Origin: Burkholderia sp. WSM2232
GTDB lineage: Bacteria; Pseudomonadota; Gammaproteobacteria; Burkholderiales; Burkholderiaceae
Reading direction: 5' to 3'
DNA: 64,000 bases
Assembly: GCF_000472545.1 (NCBI RefSeq)
Contig: NZ_AWZV01000009.1
Coordinates: 62,001 to 126,000 of the forward strand
This document shows, in pieces, positions 16,563-25,317 of the stretch. Both the position numbers and the translations under genes were made by a program. The first letter of the stretch is position 1. Each line of letters begins with the position of its first letter. The notes under the pieces were generated by a model. The model did no database searches. It was not told the DNA's origin and saw nothing but the letters and a program-made list of their open reading frames with translations.

Positions 16563-19367
16563 ATGACCTATCAAGTTCTCGCACGCAAATGGCGGCCGAA
16601 GGATTTCGCGTCGCTCGTCGGACAGGAGCACGTGGTGCGCGCGCTCACGCACGCGCTCGACGGTGGCCGTCTGCACCACGCCTATCTGTTTACCGGCACG
16701 CGGGGCGTCGGCAAGACCACGCTGTCGCGCATCTTCTCGAAGGCGCTCAATTGCGAGACGGGTGTAACGTCTACGCCGTGCGGCGTGTGCCGCGCGTGTC
16801 GCGAAATCGACGAAGGGCGCTTTGTCGACTATGTCGAAATGGACGCGGCGAGTAACCGCGGTGTCGACGAAATGGCGGCGCTCCTCGAGCGCGCGGTGTA
16901 CGCGCCGGTCGACGCGCGCTTCAAGGTCTATATGATCGACGAAGTGCACATGCTCACGAACCACGCCTTCAACGCAATGCTGAAGACGCTGGAAGAGCCG
17001 CCGCCGCACGTCAAGTTCATTCTCGCCACCACCGACCCGCAGAAAATTCCCGTCACGGTGCTGTCGCGCTGCCTGCAATTCAATCTGAAGCAGATGCCGG
17101 CCGGTCATATCGTCTCGCACCTCGAGCACATTCTCGGCGAGGAGAAAGTGCCGTACGAGGCACAGGCGCTGCGCCTGCTCGCCCGTGCCGCAGACGGTTC
17201 GATGCGCGACGCGCTGTCGCTGACCGACCAGGCCATCGCCTATTCGGCCAATCAGGTCAATGAAGAGGCGGTGCGCGGCATGCTCGGCGCGCTCGACCAA
17301 AGCTACCTGATCCGCCTGCTCGACGCGCTCGCGCAAGGCGACGGCGCCGCGGTACTCGCCATCGCCGACGAAATGGCGTTGCGCAGCCTGTCGTTTTCCA
17401 CCGCGCTGCAAGATCTGGCGAGCCTGCTGCACCGCGTTGCGTGGGCGCAGTTCGCGCCGTCGTCGGTGCTCGACGAGTGGCCGGAGGCCGGCGATCTGCG
17501 CCGCTTCGCAGACACGCTCAGCGCGGAACAGGTGCAGTTGTTCTATCAGATCGCGACCATCGGGCGCAGCGAACTGGGTCTCGCGCCCGACGAATACGCC
17601 GGCTTCACCATGACGCTGCTGCGCATGCTGGCATTCGAGCCGGCTCCGACGGGCGGCGGTGGCGGCGCCACCGGCTCCGGCCGGCAAGCCGCTCAGGCGG
17701 CCGCGAGCGGCACAAGACCGGCGGGCGCGCCTGCGGTGGCTGCGCAGCAACGGGCGTCGGCCCTGTCTGCCGATGCTTCGGGTTCATCCGCCTCCCAGCC
17801 GTCTGTCGCGCCAACCCGACCCGGTTCGGCAGGGCCGGTTGCTGCTGTGTCGCCGGCGCGCGATGCGCAAAAAAATGACGCTGCGGCGTCAGGTGAGACT
17901 GCTGCTATTGACGAGTCACATGGCGGCGGCGATTCGTTGCGAGCCGATGAGCGCAACGCAAAGCCGGCAGCGCAAGCAGTAGCGGGACAAGTTGCTGAAG
18001 GCGCCACTCTCGAACCGGCGGCTCTAGAAGTAAGTCAGGCGAGCAAGCCTGACGTTGCGTCAACTGCCGCGCAGGCTCGTGCGGTGCAGTCGCCGGCGGA
18101 CAGGCAGGAGCCCACGCCGTCGACCGCAACGTCCGCGGCTGCCCAGGCCGCTGGAGCGCCGACTCTCGCGCCGTGGGAGGACGCGCCGGCTGATCCGGCA
18201 GCGTCTGCCGTTCCCGCCGATGCGCCGGCAGCAACAGCGAGCGCCCCGGCCGACAACCCGTCTTTGGCAATGGCAACGGCGCCCGCGCCGGTTGCCGCAC
18301 TGGAACACCCGGCTAGTGCTGCGTCTGACCCCGCGTCCATCATTGCAACGGCGCCTGATGACGCGCCGCCGGCCGGCTTGAGCGCACCGGCTGCTGCAGC
18401 CTCGGCGCGCGCGAGCGAAGCCGCCGGCTCGCCAAGCGCGAACCAGCAAGCGGCCGCTTCGCAGGCGCCAGCGCCGCGCCGCGCAGGCGGCGCCAGCGCC
18501 GCACTGGACGTGCTGCGCAGCGCCGGCCTTAAAGTATCTTCCGATCGTGGCCGTGCAGGCGCCCGGTCTGCCGCGTCCGCCGTAGTGGCTCCAGCGGCAA
18601 AGCCGGCCGGGCCACGCGTCGTGGTCCCTGTGCCGACCCCTGGTGCGCAGCGCGAGACCCCACCGCAGGCCGCGGCGCGGGCGCCGGCACAATCCGCACA
18701 ATCGGCACAATCGGCACCCCGCAACGACGTGCGGCAAAGCGGCTCGCCGGTGCCTCCGTGGGACGACATGCCGCCCGACGACTACATGCCGCTCTCCGCC
18801 TCGGACGACGGTTATTACGGTCCGCCGGACGACAACTACATGCCGGTGTTCGACAGCGGCCCCGACGATGTGCGTGTCAACGCACCGGCCGCTTCCGTGC
18901 CCGCACCCGTCGTCGATCAGCGCCCGCTGCCGCCCGCCGTGCCGCTCGATCCACTCGGCTTCGCGGGAGACTGGCCCGCGCTCGCGGTCGATCTGCCGCT
19001 CAAGGGCATCTCGTATCAGCTCGCGTTCAACAGCGAGCTGATGGCACTCGAAGGCAACACGCTGAAGCTGAACGTGCCGGTGCCGCAGTACGCGGAGAGC
19101 TCGCAGGTTGCGAAGCTCAAGGCGGCGCTCGCCGAAAAGCTCGGCCAGAACGTCGAGGTAGTGGTCGAAGTCGGCCCGGCGCGCCGCACGGCGGCTGCCC
19201 GCGACGCCGCGCTGCGCGCGCAGCGCCAGCAGGAAGCGGAGCGCGAGCTCAGCGCCGATCCGTTCGTGCAGTCGCTGATCCGCGAATTCGGCGCGAGCAT
19301 CGTGCCCGGCTCGATTCGCCCGATTACTCCGGACGCTGGGGCGAACGGCGCGTCCCCGGTCCACTGA
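16563..19367 (+). CDS. dnaX: DNA polymerase III subunits tau and gamma
   Basis: Predicted tau of 934 residues, longer than E. coli DnaX (643). Clamp-loader AAA+ module: Walker A GTRGVGKT near 45, a zinc module with C64, C73, C76 and C79, and YMIDEVHML near 127. Domain III ends near residue 365. Then comes a linker of about 440 Ala/Pro/Ser-rich residues (roughly 370-810) and a C-terminal polymerase/DnaB-binding domain (PLDPLGFAGDWPALAVDLPL onward). An A7 tract at 17869-17875 is a candidate frameshift site for gamma. It loads the beta clamp and couples polymerases at the fork. ebfC and recR follow. Confidence 0.96.
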   Translation: MTYQVLARKWRPKDFASLVGQEHVVRALTHALDGGRLHHAYLFTGTRGVGKTTLSRIFSKALNCETGVTSTPCGVCRACREIDEGRFVDYVEMDAASNRGVDEMAALLERAVYAPVDARFKVYMIDEVHMLTNHAFNAMLKTLEEPPPHVKFILATTDPQKIPVTVLSRCLQFNLKQMPAGHIVSHLEHILGEEKVPYEAQALRLLARAADGSMRDALSLTDQAIAYSANQVNEEAVRGMLGALDQSYLIRLLDALAQGDGAAVLAIADEMALRSLSFSTALQDLASLLHRVAWAQFAPSSVLDEWPEAGDLRRFADTLSAEQVQLFYQIATIGRSELGLAPDEYAGFTMTLLRMLAFEPAPTGGGGGATGSGRQAAQAAASGTRPAGAPAVAAQQRASALSADASGSSASQPSVAPTRPGSAGPVAAVSPARDAQKNDAAASGETAAIDESHGGGDSLRADERNAKPAAQAVAGQVAEGATLEPAALEVSQASKPDVASTAAQARAVQSPADRQEPTPSTATSAAAQAAGAPTLAPWEDAPADPAASAVPADAPAATASAPADNPSLAMATAPAPVAALEHPASAASDPASIIATAPDDAPPAGLSAPAAAASARASEAAGSPSANQQAAASQAPAPRRAGGASAALDVLRSAGLKVSSDRGRAGARSAASAVVAPAAKPAGPRVVVPVPTPGAQRETPPQAAARAPAQSAQSAQSAPRNDVRQSGSPVPPWDDMPPDDYMPLSASDDGYYGPPDDNYMPVFDSGPDDVRVNAPAASVPAPVVDQRPLPPAVPLDPLGFAGDWPALAVDLPLKGISYQLAFNSELMALEGNTLKLNVPVPQYAESSQVAKLKAALAEKLGQNVEVVVEVGPARRTAAARDAALRAQRQQEAERELSADPFVQSLIREFGASIVPGSIRPITPDAGANGASPVH
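17869..17891 (+). other. Candidate frameshift site producing the DnaX gamma subunit
   Basis: Seven consecutive A bases (17869-17875) in the codons CAA AAA AAT. A -1 slip places TGA (17876-17878) directly after the tract, giving a 438-residue product; E. coli gamma has 431. A perfect 6-bp stem with a 4-base loop (TGACGC-TGCG-GCGTCA, 17876-17891) follows at once. E. coli dnaX also uses an A-rich heptamer and hairpin, but there the hairpin is a few bases further on. Ribosomal or transcriptional slippage could both work. Confidence 0.6.
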
Positions 19368-19446
19368 TTCGCCGCGCGTCGCACTGCAAGCATACTGACA
19401 GCGCGCGCCATTTCCGAATTTCACGCTATCAAGAAGGAGCATTTCC

Positions 19447-19773
19447 ATGATGAAAGGTCAACTCGCCGGGCTGATGAAACAGGCCCAGCAGATGCAGGAA
19501 AACATGAAGAAGATGCAGGAGCAGCTTGCTCAGATCGAAGTCGAAGGGCAGTCGGGCGCGGGCCTCGTCAAAGTGACGATGACCTGCAAGAACGACGTGC
19601 GCCGCGTTTCGATCGACCCGAGCCTGCTCGCCGACGACAAGGACATGCTGGAAGACCTGGTCGCCGCTGCATTCAACGACGCCGTGCGCAAGGCCGAAGC
19701 CACCGCTCAGGAAAAGATGGGCGGCATGACCTCGGGCCTGCCGCTGCCGCCGGGCTTCAAACTGCCGTTCTGA
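19447..19773 (+). CDS. ebfC: Nucleoid-associated protein EbfC (YbaB)
   Basis: Predicted protein of 108 residues: an N-terminal helix rich in Met and Gln ([20 protein letters not shown]), a central [20 protein letters not shown] strand region and the terminal [12 protein letters not shown] typical of the family. It is a small dimeric DNA-binding protein, conserved between dnaX and recR. AAGGAG lies shortly before the first ATG. Confidence 0.95.
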   Translation: MMKGQLAGLMKQAQQMQENMKKMQEQLAQIEVEGQSGAGLVKVTMTCKNDVRRVSIDPSLLADDKDMLEDLVAAAFNDAVRKAEATAQEKMGGMTSGLPLPPGFKLPF

Positions 19774-20286
19774 GCGACGCGCCGTAGCGGACAAGCGGGC
19801 GGGCGCGGCGCGAGTGGCAGAGTCGCATTGGAGCGCATCGTGTGTGAAAAAATCGGGCAAACGCTCGACTCGCGTTGCAGGGGAGCCGCGCGTGTGAGGA
19901 GAGGCCGAGGTTGTCTGAGGTTGCCCGACAGCGCCCGTCGCGCAGCTCGAGTCCAGTCCGAGTGGAGCTCGAATGCCGCTTGATCGCAGCCCGATCGCAG
20001 CCCGATTGCAATCCGAATGCCGCCCGATTGCCGCCCGATTGCAGTCCCGGCGAAGCCGCGTTTTCAGCGTGCCTGGCCGCGCTGATGGATGCTTCGCACT
20101 GCGCGTTTCGCACTGCCCGCCGTTCGTTTGGCAATACGTACTGGCGACGAGCCGCTCTGTCCGCCGCGCCGGCGAAGAATTGACGCGCGGCAGGCGGCAT
20201 CCGCCTGAGCCGGTCCGCAGCAGGTGCGCAGCAAACCAAACCTCGAGCCACATGCCCGGGCATCACCCACCTCGACGCCGATCCGC
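19774..20286. other. 513-bp gap between ebfC and recR
   Basis: Unusually long for this normally tight gene trio. It contains the 11-bp tandem repeat at 19979-20044. Open frames crossing it are Arg/Cys-rich shadows. No terminator or promoter was convincing. Confidence 0.5.
19979..20044. repeat. 11-bp tandem repeat, six units
   Basis: Six units of 11 bp based on CCCGATTGCAG (variants CTTGATCGCAG, CCCGATCGCAG, TCCGAATGCCG). The period is close to one helical turn, so equivalent bases face the same side of DNA. The tract is non-coding and lies about 240 bases before recR. Confidence 0.85.
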
Positions 20287-20883
20287 ATGAAACAACCTTC
20301 CGCCTTGTCGGCGCTCGTCGAAGCGCTGCGCGCGCTGCCCGGAGTCGGGCCGAAGTCCGCGCAACGCATGGCGTACCACCTGATGCAGCACGACCGTGAC
20401 GGCGCCGAAAAGCTCGGCCGTGCGTTGCTGTTCGCGACCGAGCATCTGCAGCACTGCGAGAAGTGCAATACCTTCACCGAAGCGCAAGTCTGCGAGGTGT
20501 GTCTCGACCCCGAGCGCGATCCGACGCTGCTATGCGTCGTCGAAACGCCTGCCGACCAGATCATGCTCGAGCAGACCATGACTTATCGCGGTCTGTATTT
20601 CGTGCTGATGGGGCGGCTCAGTCCGCTCGACGGCATCGGTCCCAAGGAGATACATTTCGACCGGCTGGTGAAGCGCGCGTCGGACGGCGTCGTGAAGGAA
20701 GTGGTGCTGGCCACCAACTTCACCAACGAAGGCGAAGCCACCGCGCATTACCTCGGGCAAACGCTCAAGGCGCGTGGTCTGTCCGTCACGCGCCTCGCTC
20801 GCGGTGTGCCGGTGGGCGGCGAACTGGAATACGTCGACGCGGGCACCATCGCCCGCGCGATGCTCGACCGCCGCTCGATGTAG
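20287..20883 (+). CDS. recR: Recombination protein RecR
   Basis: Predicted protein of 198 residues, the family's usual length. A helix-hairpin-helix ([17 protein letters not shown]) precedes a C4 zinc finger (C57, C60, C69, C72) and a Toprim domain beginning [16 protein letters not shown]. RecR works with RecF and RecO to load RecA at gapped DNA. The ATG at 20287 gives the standard N-terminus; an upstream in-frame start adds residues foreign to the family. Confidence 0.96.
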   Translation: MKQPSALSALVEALRALPGVGPKSAQRMAYHLMQHDRDGAEKLGRALLFATEHLQHCEKCNTFTEAQVCEVCLDPERDPTLLCVVETPADQIMLEQTMTYRGLYFVLMGRLSPLDGIGPKEIHFDRLVKRASDGVVKEVVLATNFTNEGEATAHYLGQTLKARGLSVTRLARGVPVGGELEYVDAGTIARAMLDRRSM

Positions 20884-20978
20884 CCGCGCTTGCGCGGCGG
20901 CGGCCCGCAGCGTCGAGCGAGCCCGGTGTGAGCAGTGCGCGAGTGCAACGCGGCTGCAAGAACATACACAAGGAGACT

Positions 20979-22292
20979 ATGAGCGCAACTTCCCAACCGG
21001 GCGCGAACGAGGCGCCGCAAAGCTCGCCAGAGGACGCGTCCCAAAACGCGTCCCCAAACGCGTCCGAACACGCACCCGAAAACACACCACAAACCGCACC
21101 TGGCCCGCTTGCCGGCGTGAAAGTACTGGAACTCGGCACGCTGATCGCGGGCCCGTTCGCGGCCCGCTTTCTCGGCGAATTCGGCGCCGAGGTCATCAAG
21201 ATCGAAGACCCGAAAGGCGGTGATCCGCTGCGCAAGTGGCGCAAGCTCTATCCGGAAGTGGGCGGTACGTCGCTCTGGTGGGCTGTGCAGGCGCGCAACA
21301 AGAAGTCGGTCACGGTCAATCTGAAGGCAGAAGAGGGCAAGAAGATCGTGCGCCGCCTCGCGCGTGAAGCGGATATCGTCGTTGAGAATTTCCGGCCTGG
21401 GTTGCTGGAAAAGCTCGGGCTCGGCTACGACGTGCTCTCGGCGGAGAATCCCGGACTCGTGATGGTGCGGCTCTCGGGCTACGGCCAGACCGGGCCCTAT
21501 CGCGACCGGCCCGGCTTCGGCGCGATTGCCGAGTCGATGGGCGGTCTGCGTCATATCACCGGCTATCCGGATTTGCCGCCGCCGCGCATCGGCATTTCGA
21601 TCGGCGACTCGATCGCGGCGCTGCATGGCGTGATCGGCGCGCTAATGGCGCTGCACCACAAGCAGGTGAACGGCGGCAAAGGCCAGATTGTCGACGTCGC
21701 GCTGTACGAGGCCGTCTTCAACATGATGGAAAGCGTGGTGCCCGAATACGGCGTGTACGGCATGGTGCGCGAGCGCACCGGCGCGTCGCTGCCGGGCATC
21801 GTGCCGTCGAACACCTATCCGTGCCGCGACGGCAGCATCGTGATCGGCGGCAATAGCGATCCGATCTTCAGGCGCCTGATGCTCGCCATAGAGCGCGAGG
21901 ATCTCGCGAACGACCCCGCGCTCGCGCATAACGACGGCCGCGTGCCGCGTACCCAGGAAATCGACTCGGCGATCGCCGCCTGGCTTGCAACACGCACGAT
22001 CGACGAAGCGCTCACGGTGCTCAATGCCGCCGACGTGCCTGTCGGACGCATTTACAGCGTGGCCGACATGTTCACCGATCCGCAATACATGGCGCGTCAG
22101 ATGATTCAGCGTTTCAAGTGGCAGGACGGCCGCGAGATCGCCTTGCCCGCGGTCACGCCGAAGCTCTCGGCAACGCCCGGCGAGACGCGCTGGCTCGGCC
22201 CCGAACTGGGTGAACATACGGATGAAGTCCTGCAATCGCTAGGTTATGATGCAGACCACATCGCAAGGTTGCATGCGCAACAAGTTGTGTGA
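20979..22292 (+). CDS. Class III (CaiB/BaiF) CoA-transferase
   Basis: Predicted protein of 437 residues. After a 40-residue low-complexity N-terminus comes the family core: GVKVLELGTLIAGPFAARFL, EVIKIEDPKGGDPLRKWR, NKKSVTVNLKAEEG, and RLSGYGQTGPYRDRPGFG. An Asp expected to form the CoA-linked intermediate lies near the IVDVALYEAVF segment. These enzymes move CoA between carboxylic acids such as formate/oxalate or succinate/mesaconate; the substrate cannot be read here. AGGAG at 20971-20975 precedes the ATG. An ABC importer gene set follows 110 bp downstream. Confidence 0.88.
   Translation: MSATSQPGANEAPQSSPEDASQNASPNASEHAPENTPQTAPGPLAGVKVLELGTLIAGPFAARFLGEFGAEVIKIEDPKGGDPLRKWRKLYPEVGGTSLWWAVQARNKKSVTVNLKAEEGKKIVRRLAREADIVVENFRPGLLEKLGLGYDVLSAENPGLVMVRLSGYGQTGPYRDRPGFGAIAESMGGLRHITGYPDLPPPRIGISIGDSIAALHGVIGALMALHHKQVNGGKGQIVDVALYEAVFNMMESVVPEYGVYGMVRERTGASLPGIVPSNTYPCRDGSIVIGGNSDPIFRRLMLAIEREDLANDPALAHNDGRVPRTQEIDSAIAAWLATRTIDEALTVLNAADVPVGRIYSVADMFTDPQYMARQMIQRFKWQDGREIALPAVTPKLSATPGETRWLGPELGEHTDEVLQSLGYDADHIARLHAQQVV
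21033..21092 (+). repeat. In-frame 12-bp repeat in the CoA-transferase N-terminus
   Basis: Five units of 12 bp (AACGCGTCCCCA and variants) encode DASQ-NASP-NASE-HAPE-NTPQ. The repeat precedes the conserved fold and probably forms a disordered extension. Confidence 0.8.
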
Positions 22293-22402
22293 ACCACGCG
22301 AGAGCACCGCAGACGCCCGCGGGCATGCGCGCAAGACGCCCGCTGCGGGCCACAAATAGAATCGCAACAGCAAAGATTGCAAGAGCCTCGGAGACAACGA
22401 AC

Positions 22403-23440
22403 ATGCATCGCAGAAGCTTCCTCGCCGCTACCACCGCGCTCGCGGGCGCCACGCTGACGGCCACGCCGCTCGCCTTCGCCCAGGGCAAGCTGGAAACCAC
22501 CAAGGTTGCCATTGCTGTGGGCGGCAAGAACCTCTTTTACTATTTGCCGCTCACCATTGCCGAGCGCCGCAATTTCTTCAAGGACGAAGGACTCGAAGTC
22601 GAGATCTCCGACTTCGCGGGCGGCTCGCAAGCGTTGAAGGCGGCGGTGGGCGGCAGCGCGGATGTCGTGTCCGGCGCCTTCGAACATACGCTGCTGTTGC
22701 AGGCGCAAAAGCAGTCTTTCCGCGAGTTCGTGCTGCAGGGCCGTGCGCCGCAAATCGTACTCGCGGTGTCGAAGAAGACCATGCCCAACTACAAGTCGAT
22801 CGCCGACCTGCGGGGCAAGAAGATCGGCGTGACCGCGCCTGGATCGTCCACCTCGATCATGGCGAGCTTCGTGCTGGCCAAGGGCGGACTGACCGCGAAG
22901 GACGTGGCGTTCATCGGCGTGGGCGCGGGCGCCGGCGCGATTGCCGCACTGCAGTCCGGACAGATCGACGCCCTTGCGAACCTCGATCCGGTAATGACCA
23001 AGCTGGAGCGCAGCGGCGACATTCGCATCGTCTCCGACACGCGCACGCTCGCGGATACGCGCAGCGTGTTCGGCGGCGACATGCCGGCAGGGTGCCTGTA
23101 TGCGTCGCAAAGCTTCATCACCAAGAACCCCAACACCACGCAGGCGCTCACCAATGCCATGGTGCGCGCGCTCAAGTGGCTGCAGACGGCAACGGGCACA
23201 GAGCTCATCAACACCGTGCCCGAGAGCTACCTGCTCGGCGACCGCGCAGTCTATCTCGACGCCTGGCAGCACGTGAAGGAAGCGATGTCGCCCGACGGCC
23301 TGATGCCGGCCGACGGCCCCGCCACGTCGCTGAAGACCCTGCAGGCGTTCGACGCCACGGTGCAGGGCAAGCCAATCGACGTGTCGAAGACCTGGACGAA
23401 CGACTTCGTGAAGAAGGCGCTGGCCACCGCCAAGGCGTGA
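22403..23440 (+). CDS. ABC transporter substrate-binding protein, NMT1/SsuA type
   Basis: Predicted protein of 345 residues. MHRRSFLAATTALAGATLTA carries a twin-arginine-like RRSFL and a cleavage site near AFAQG. The mature protein has IAVGGKNLFYYLPLTIAERR, GGSQALKAAVGGSADVVSGA and ADLRGKKIGVTAPGSSTS, the pattern of NMT1/THI5-type binding proteins for sulfonates, nitrate or pyrimidine precursors. It forms an importer with the ATPase and permease that follow. The ligand is unknown. Confidence 0.88.
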   Translation: MHRRSFLAATTALAGATLTATPLAFAQGKLETTKVAIAVGGKNLFYYLPLTIAERRNFFKDEGLEVEISDFAGGSQALKAAVGGSADVVSGAFEHTLLLQAQKQSFREFVLQGRAPQIVLAVSKKTMPNYKSIADLRGKKIGVTAPGSSTSIMASFVLAKGGLTAKDVAFIGVGAGAGAIAALQSGQIDALANLDPVMTKLERSGDIRIVSDTRTLADTRSVFGGDMPAGCLYASQSFITKNPNTTQALTNAMVRALKWLQTATGTELINTVPESYLLGDRAVYLDAWQHVKEAMSPDGLMPADGPATSLKTLQAFDATVQGKPIDVSKTWTNDFVKKALATAKA

Positions 23441-23489
23441 CAGCGCGCCGCGACCCACACCGAAACCGATCCATCAAGCGAGTCGAACG

Positions 23490-24302
23490 ATGACCGTTGC
23501 AGCTCTGGCGCTCGAAAACATCACTTGCACTTTCGCCGCGCGCGAGAACCGCGCGCAGCGCTATACAGCGGTCAAGGACACCACGTTGCGGATCGCGCCA
23601 GGCGAGTTCGTCTCCGTGGTCGGGCCGACCGGTTGCGGCAAGTCCACGTTGCTGAACGTCGGCGCGGGCCTGCTCGCTCCGTCGGCGGGCACGGTCAGCG
23701 TGTTTGGCGAACCGCTCGCGGGCATCAACCGGCGCGCGGGCTATATGTTCCAGGCGGACGCGCTCATGCCCTGGCGCTCCGCCATCGACAACGTGACGGC
23801 CGGCCTCGCGTTCCACGGCGTGCCCCAGCAGCAGGCGCGCACGAAGGGCGAGGAGTGGCTCAAGCGCGTGGGTCTCGGCGGTTTCGGCGACCGCTATCCG
23901 CATCAGCTCTCGGGCGGCATGCGCAAGCGCGTTGCGATGGCGCAGACGCTGATCCTGGACCCGGACATCATTCTGATGGACGAACCGTTTTCCGCGCTCG
24001 ACATCCAGACGCGCCAACTGATGGAAAACGAGCTGCTCGAGCTGTGGGCCGCAAAGCGCAAGGCGGTGCTCTTCATCACTCACGATCTCGACGAAGCGAT
24101 CGCCATGTCCGACCGCGTGGTGGTTCTGTCGGCGGGGCCGGGCACGCATCCCATCGGCGAATTCACGATCGATTTGCCGCGCCCGCGCGACGTCGCCGAA
24201 ATCCGCTCGCATCCGCGCTTTGTCGAGCTGCACGCGCAGATCTGGAGCGTGCTGCGCGACGAGGTACTGAAGGGTTACCAGCAGCAGTTGACCGCCGTGT
24301 GA
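23490..24302 (+). CDS. ABC transporter ATP-binding protein, SsuB/TauB type
   Basis: Predicted protein of 270 residues with Walker A GPTGCGKST near 48, the Q-loop FQADALMPW, signature LSGGMRKRVAMAQTL and Walker B ILMDEPFSALD. The N-terminal extension NITCTFAARENRAQRYTAVK is usual for this importer group. It powers import with the permease downstream and the binding protein upstream. Confidence 0.93.
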   Translation: MTVAALALENITCTFAARENRAQRYTAVKDTTLRIAPGEFVSVVGPTGCGKSTLLNVGAGLLAPSAGTVSVFGEPLAGINRRAGYMFQADALMPWRSAIDNVTAGLAFHGVPQQQARTKGEEWLKRVGLGGFGDRYPHQLSGGMRKRVAMAQTLILDPDIILMDEPFSALDIQTRQLMENELLELWAAKRKAVLFITHDLDEAIAMSDRVVVLSAGPGTHPIGEFTIDLPRPRDVAEIRSHPRFVELHAQIWSVLRDEVLKGYQQQLTAV

Positions 24303-24368
24303 GGGTGCGCGGATGCAGCGCGTTTCAGGTCCATCAATCGTGTAAGGCAAACCGAGGCAAATCGAGTC

Positions 24369-25193
24369 ATGTGGAAGACGTTGCGCCCGAACCGGGCGAA
24401 TCTGGTGATCTGGCAATGGCTGCTGCTGGTGCTGTGCTTCGTGCTCTGGTACGTGCTGACGAGTCCGACGCTATTGCCCGCGTTCTATTTCGACGATCCG
24501 AACAAGGCGGCTTTCTTCTTCGGCGAACCGCAGAAGGTTTTGCTGCGCATCTGGGAATGGTTCACGAGCGGCGAGATCTATCTGCACCTGTGGATCACGC
24601 TGCTGGAGACCGTGCTCGCGTTCGCGCTCGGCACGGGAATAGGGCTCGGTGTGGGCTTGTGGCTTGCGCTGTCGCCGCTTGCGAGTGCGCTGTTCGATCC
24701 GTACATCAAGGCCGCCAACTCGATGCCGCGCGTGATTCTCGCGCCGATCTTCGGGGTGTGGTTCGGCCTTGGCATCTGGTCCAAAGTCGCGCTCGGCGTG
24801 ACGCTGGTGTTCTTCATCGTGTTCTTCAACGTCTACCAGGGCGTGAAGGAAGTGAGCCCGGTAGTGCTCGCAAATGCGCGCATGCTCGGCGCGAACGGCA
24901 AGCAACTGCTGCGCTACGTCTATCTGCCGAGTGCGATGAGCTGGGTGTTCTCGAGCTTGCACACGTCGGTGGGCCTGGCGTTCGTGGGCTCGGTGGTCGG
25001 CGAGTATCTCGGCTCCGCGCGCGGGGTCGGCTATCTGATTCTGCAGGCGGAGGGCACCTTCGATATCAATACCGTGTTCGCCGGTATTTTGGTGCTGACT
25101 GCATTCGCGCTGATTCTCGACGCGATTGTCGGGATGGGCGAGCGGCACCTGATGAAGTGGCAGCCGAAGACTAGCGACACCGAGAAACTGTAG
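24369..25193 (+). CDS. ABC transporter permease, SsuC/TauC type
   Basis: Predicted protein of 274 residues with about six hydrophobic segments and the cytoplasmic EAA loop near ANARMLGANGKQLLRYVYLP, which contacts the ATPase. It is the last gene of the CoA-transferase/importer set, which ends in a clear terminator. The two-residue FYFDDPNKAAFFFGEP loop near residue 40 is polar and periplasmic. Confidence 0.92.
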   Translation: MWKTLRPNRANLVIWQWLLLVLCFVLWYVLTSPTLLPAFYFDDPNKAAFFFGEPQKVLLRIWEWFTSGEIYLHLWITLLETVLAFALGTGIGLGVGLWLALSPLASALFDPYIKAANSMPRVILAPIFGVWFGLGIWSKVALGVTLVFFIVFFNVYQGVKEVSPVVLANARMLGANGKQLLRYVYLPSAMSWVFSSLHTSVGLAFVGSVVGEYLGSARGVGYLILQAEGTFDINTVFAGILVLTAFALILDAIVGMGERHLMKWQPKTSDTEKL

Positions 25194-25220
25194 TCGCCGC
25201 GAGCGCCTCGATCGCTTATG

Positions 25221-25258
25221 AAACAGCGTGTGGTTCGCTTGAGCCACACGCTGTTTTC
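25221..25258 (+). terminator. Intrinsic terminator of the importer operon
   Basis: A 13-bp perfect stem (25221-25233 with 25244-25256) with a 10-base loop and a short T run. The stem starts with AAAC on the left, so it may also serve the minus-strand gene ending at 25318. Confidence 0.85.
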
Positions 25259-25317
25259 GTCTGGGGCAGGGAGCGCAGCGCGGGTTCGCTGTGCGGCAGC
25301 CCGCGGCCGCACTCTGG

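Noticed and set aside
16476..17750. Long frame antisense to dnaX
   Set aside because: Shadow of the dnaX clamp-loader region; composition is unlike the real genes here.
17869..17891. Intrinsic terminator on the minus strand inside dnaX
   Set aside because: The hairpin with T7 on the minus strand is formally terminator-like, but the stem is only 6 bp and no minus-strand gene ends there.
23525..25174. 549-codon plus-strand frame across the importer genes
   Set aside because: It overlaps the ATPase and permease genes in another frame. Those two have full conserved motifs; this frame has none.
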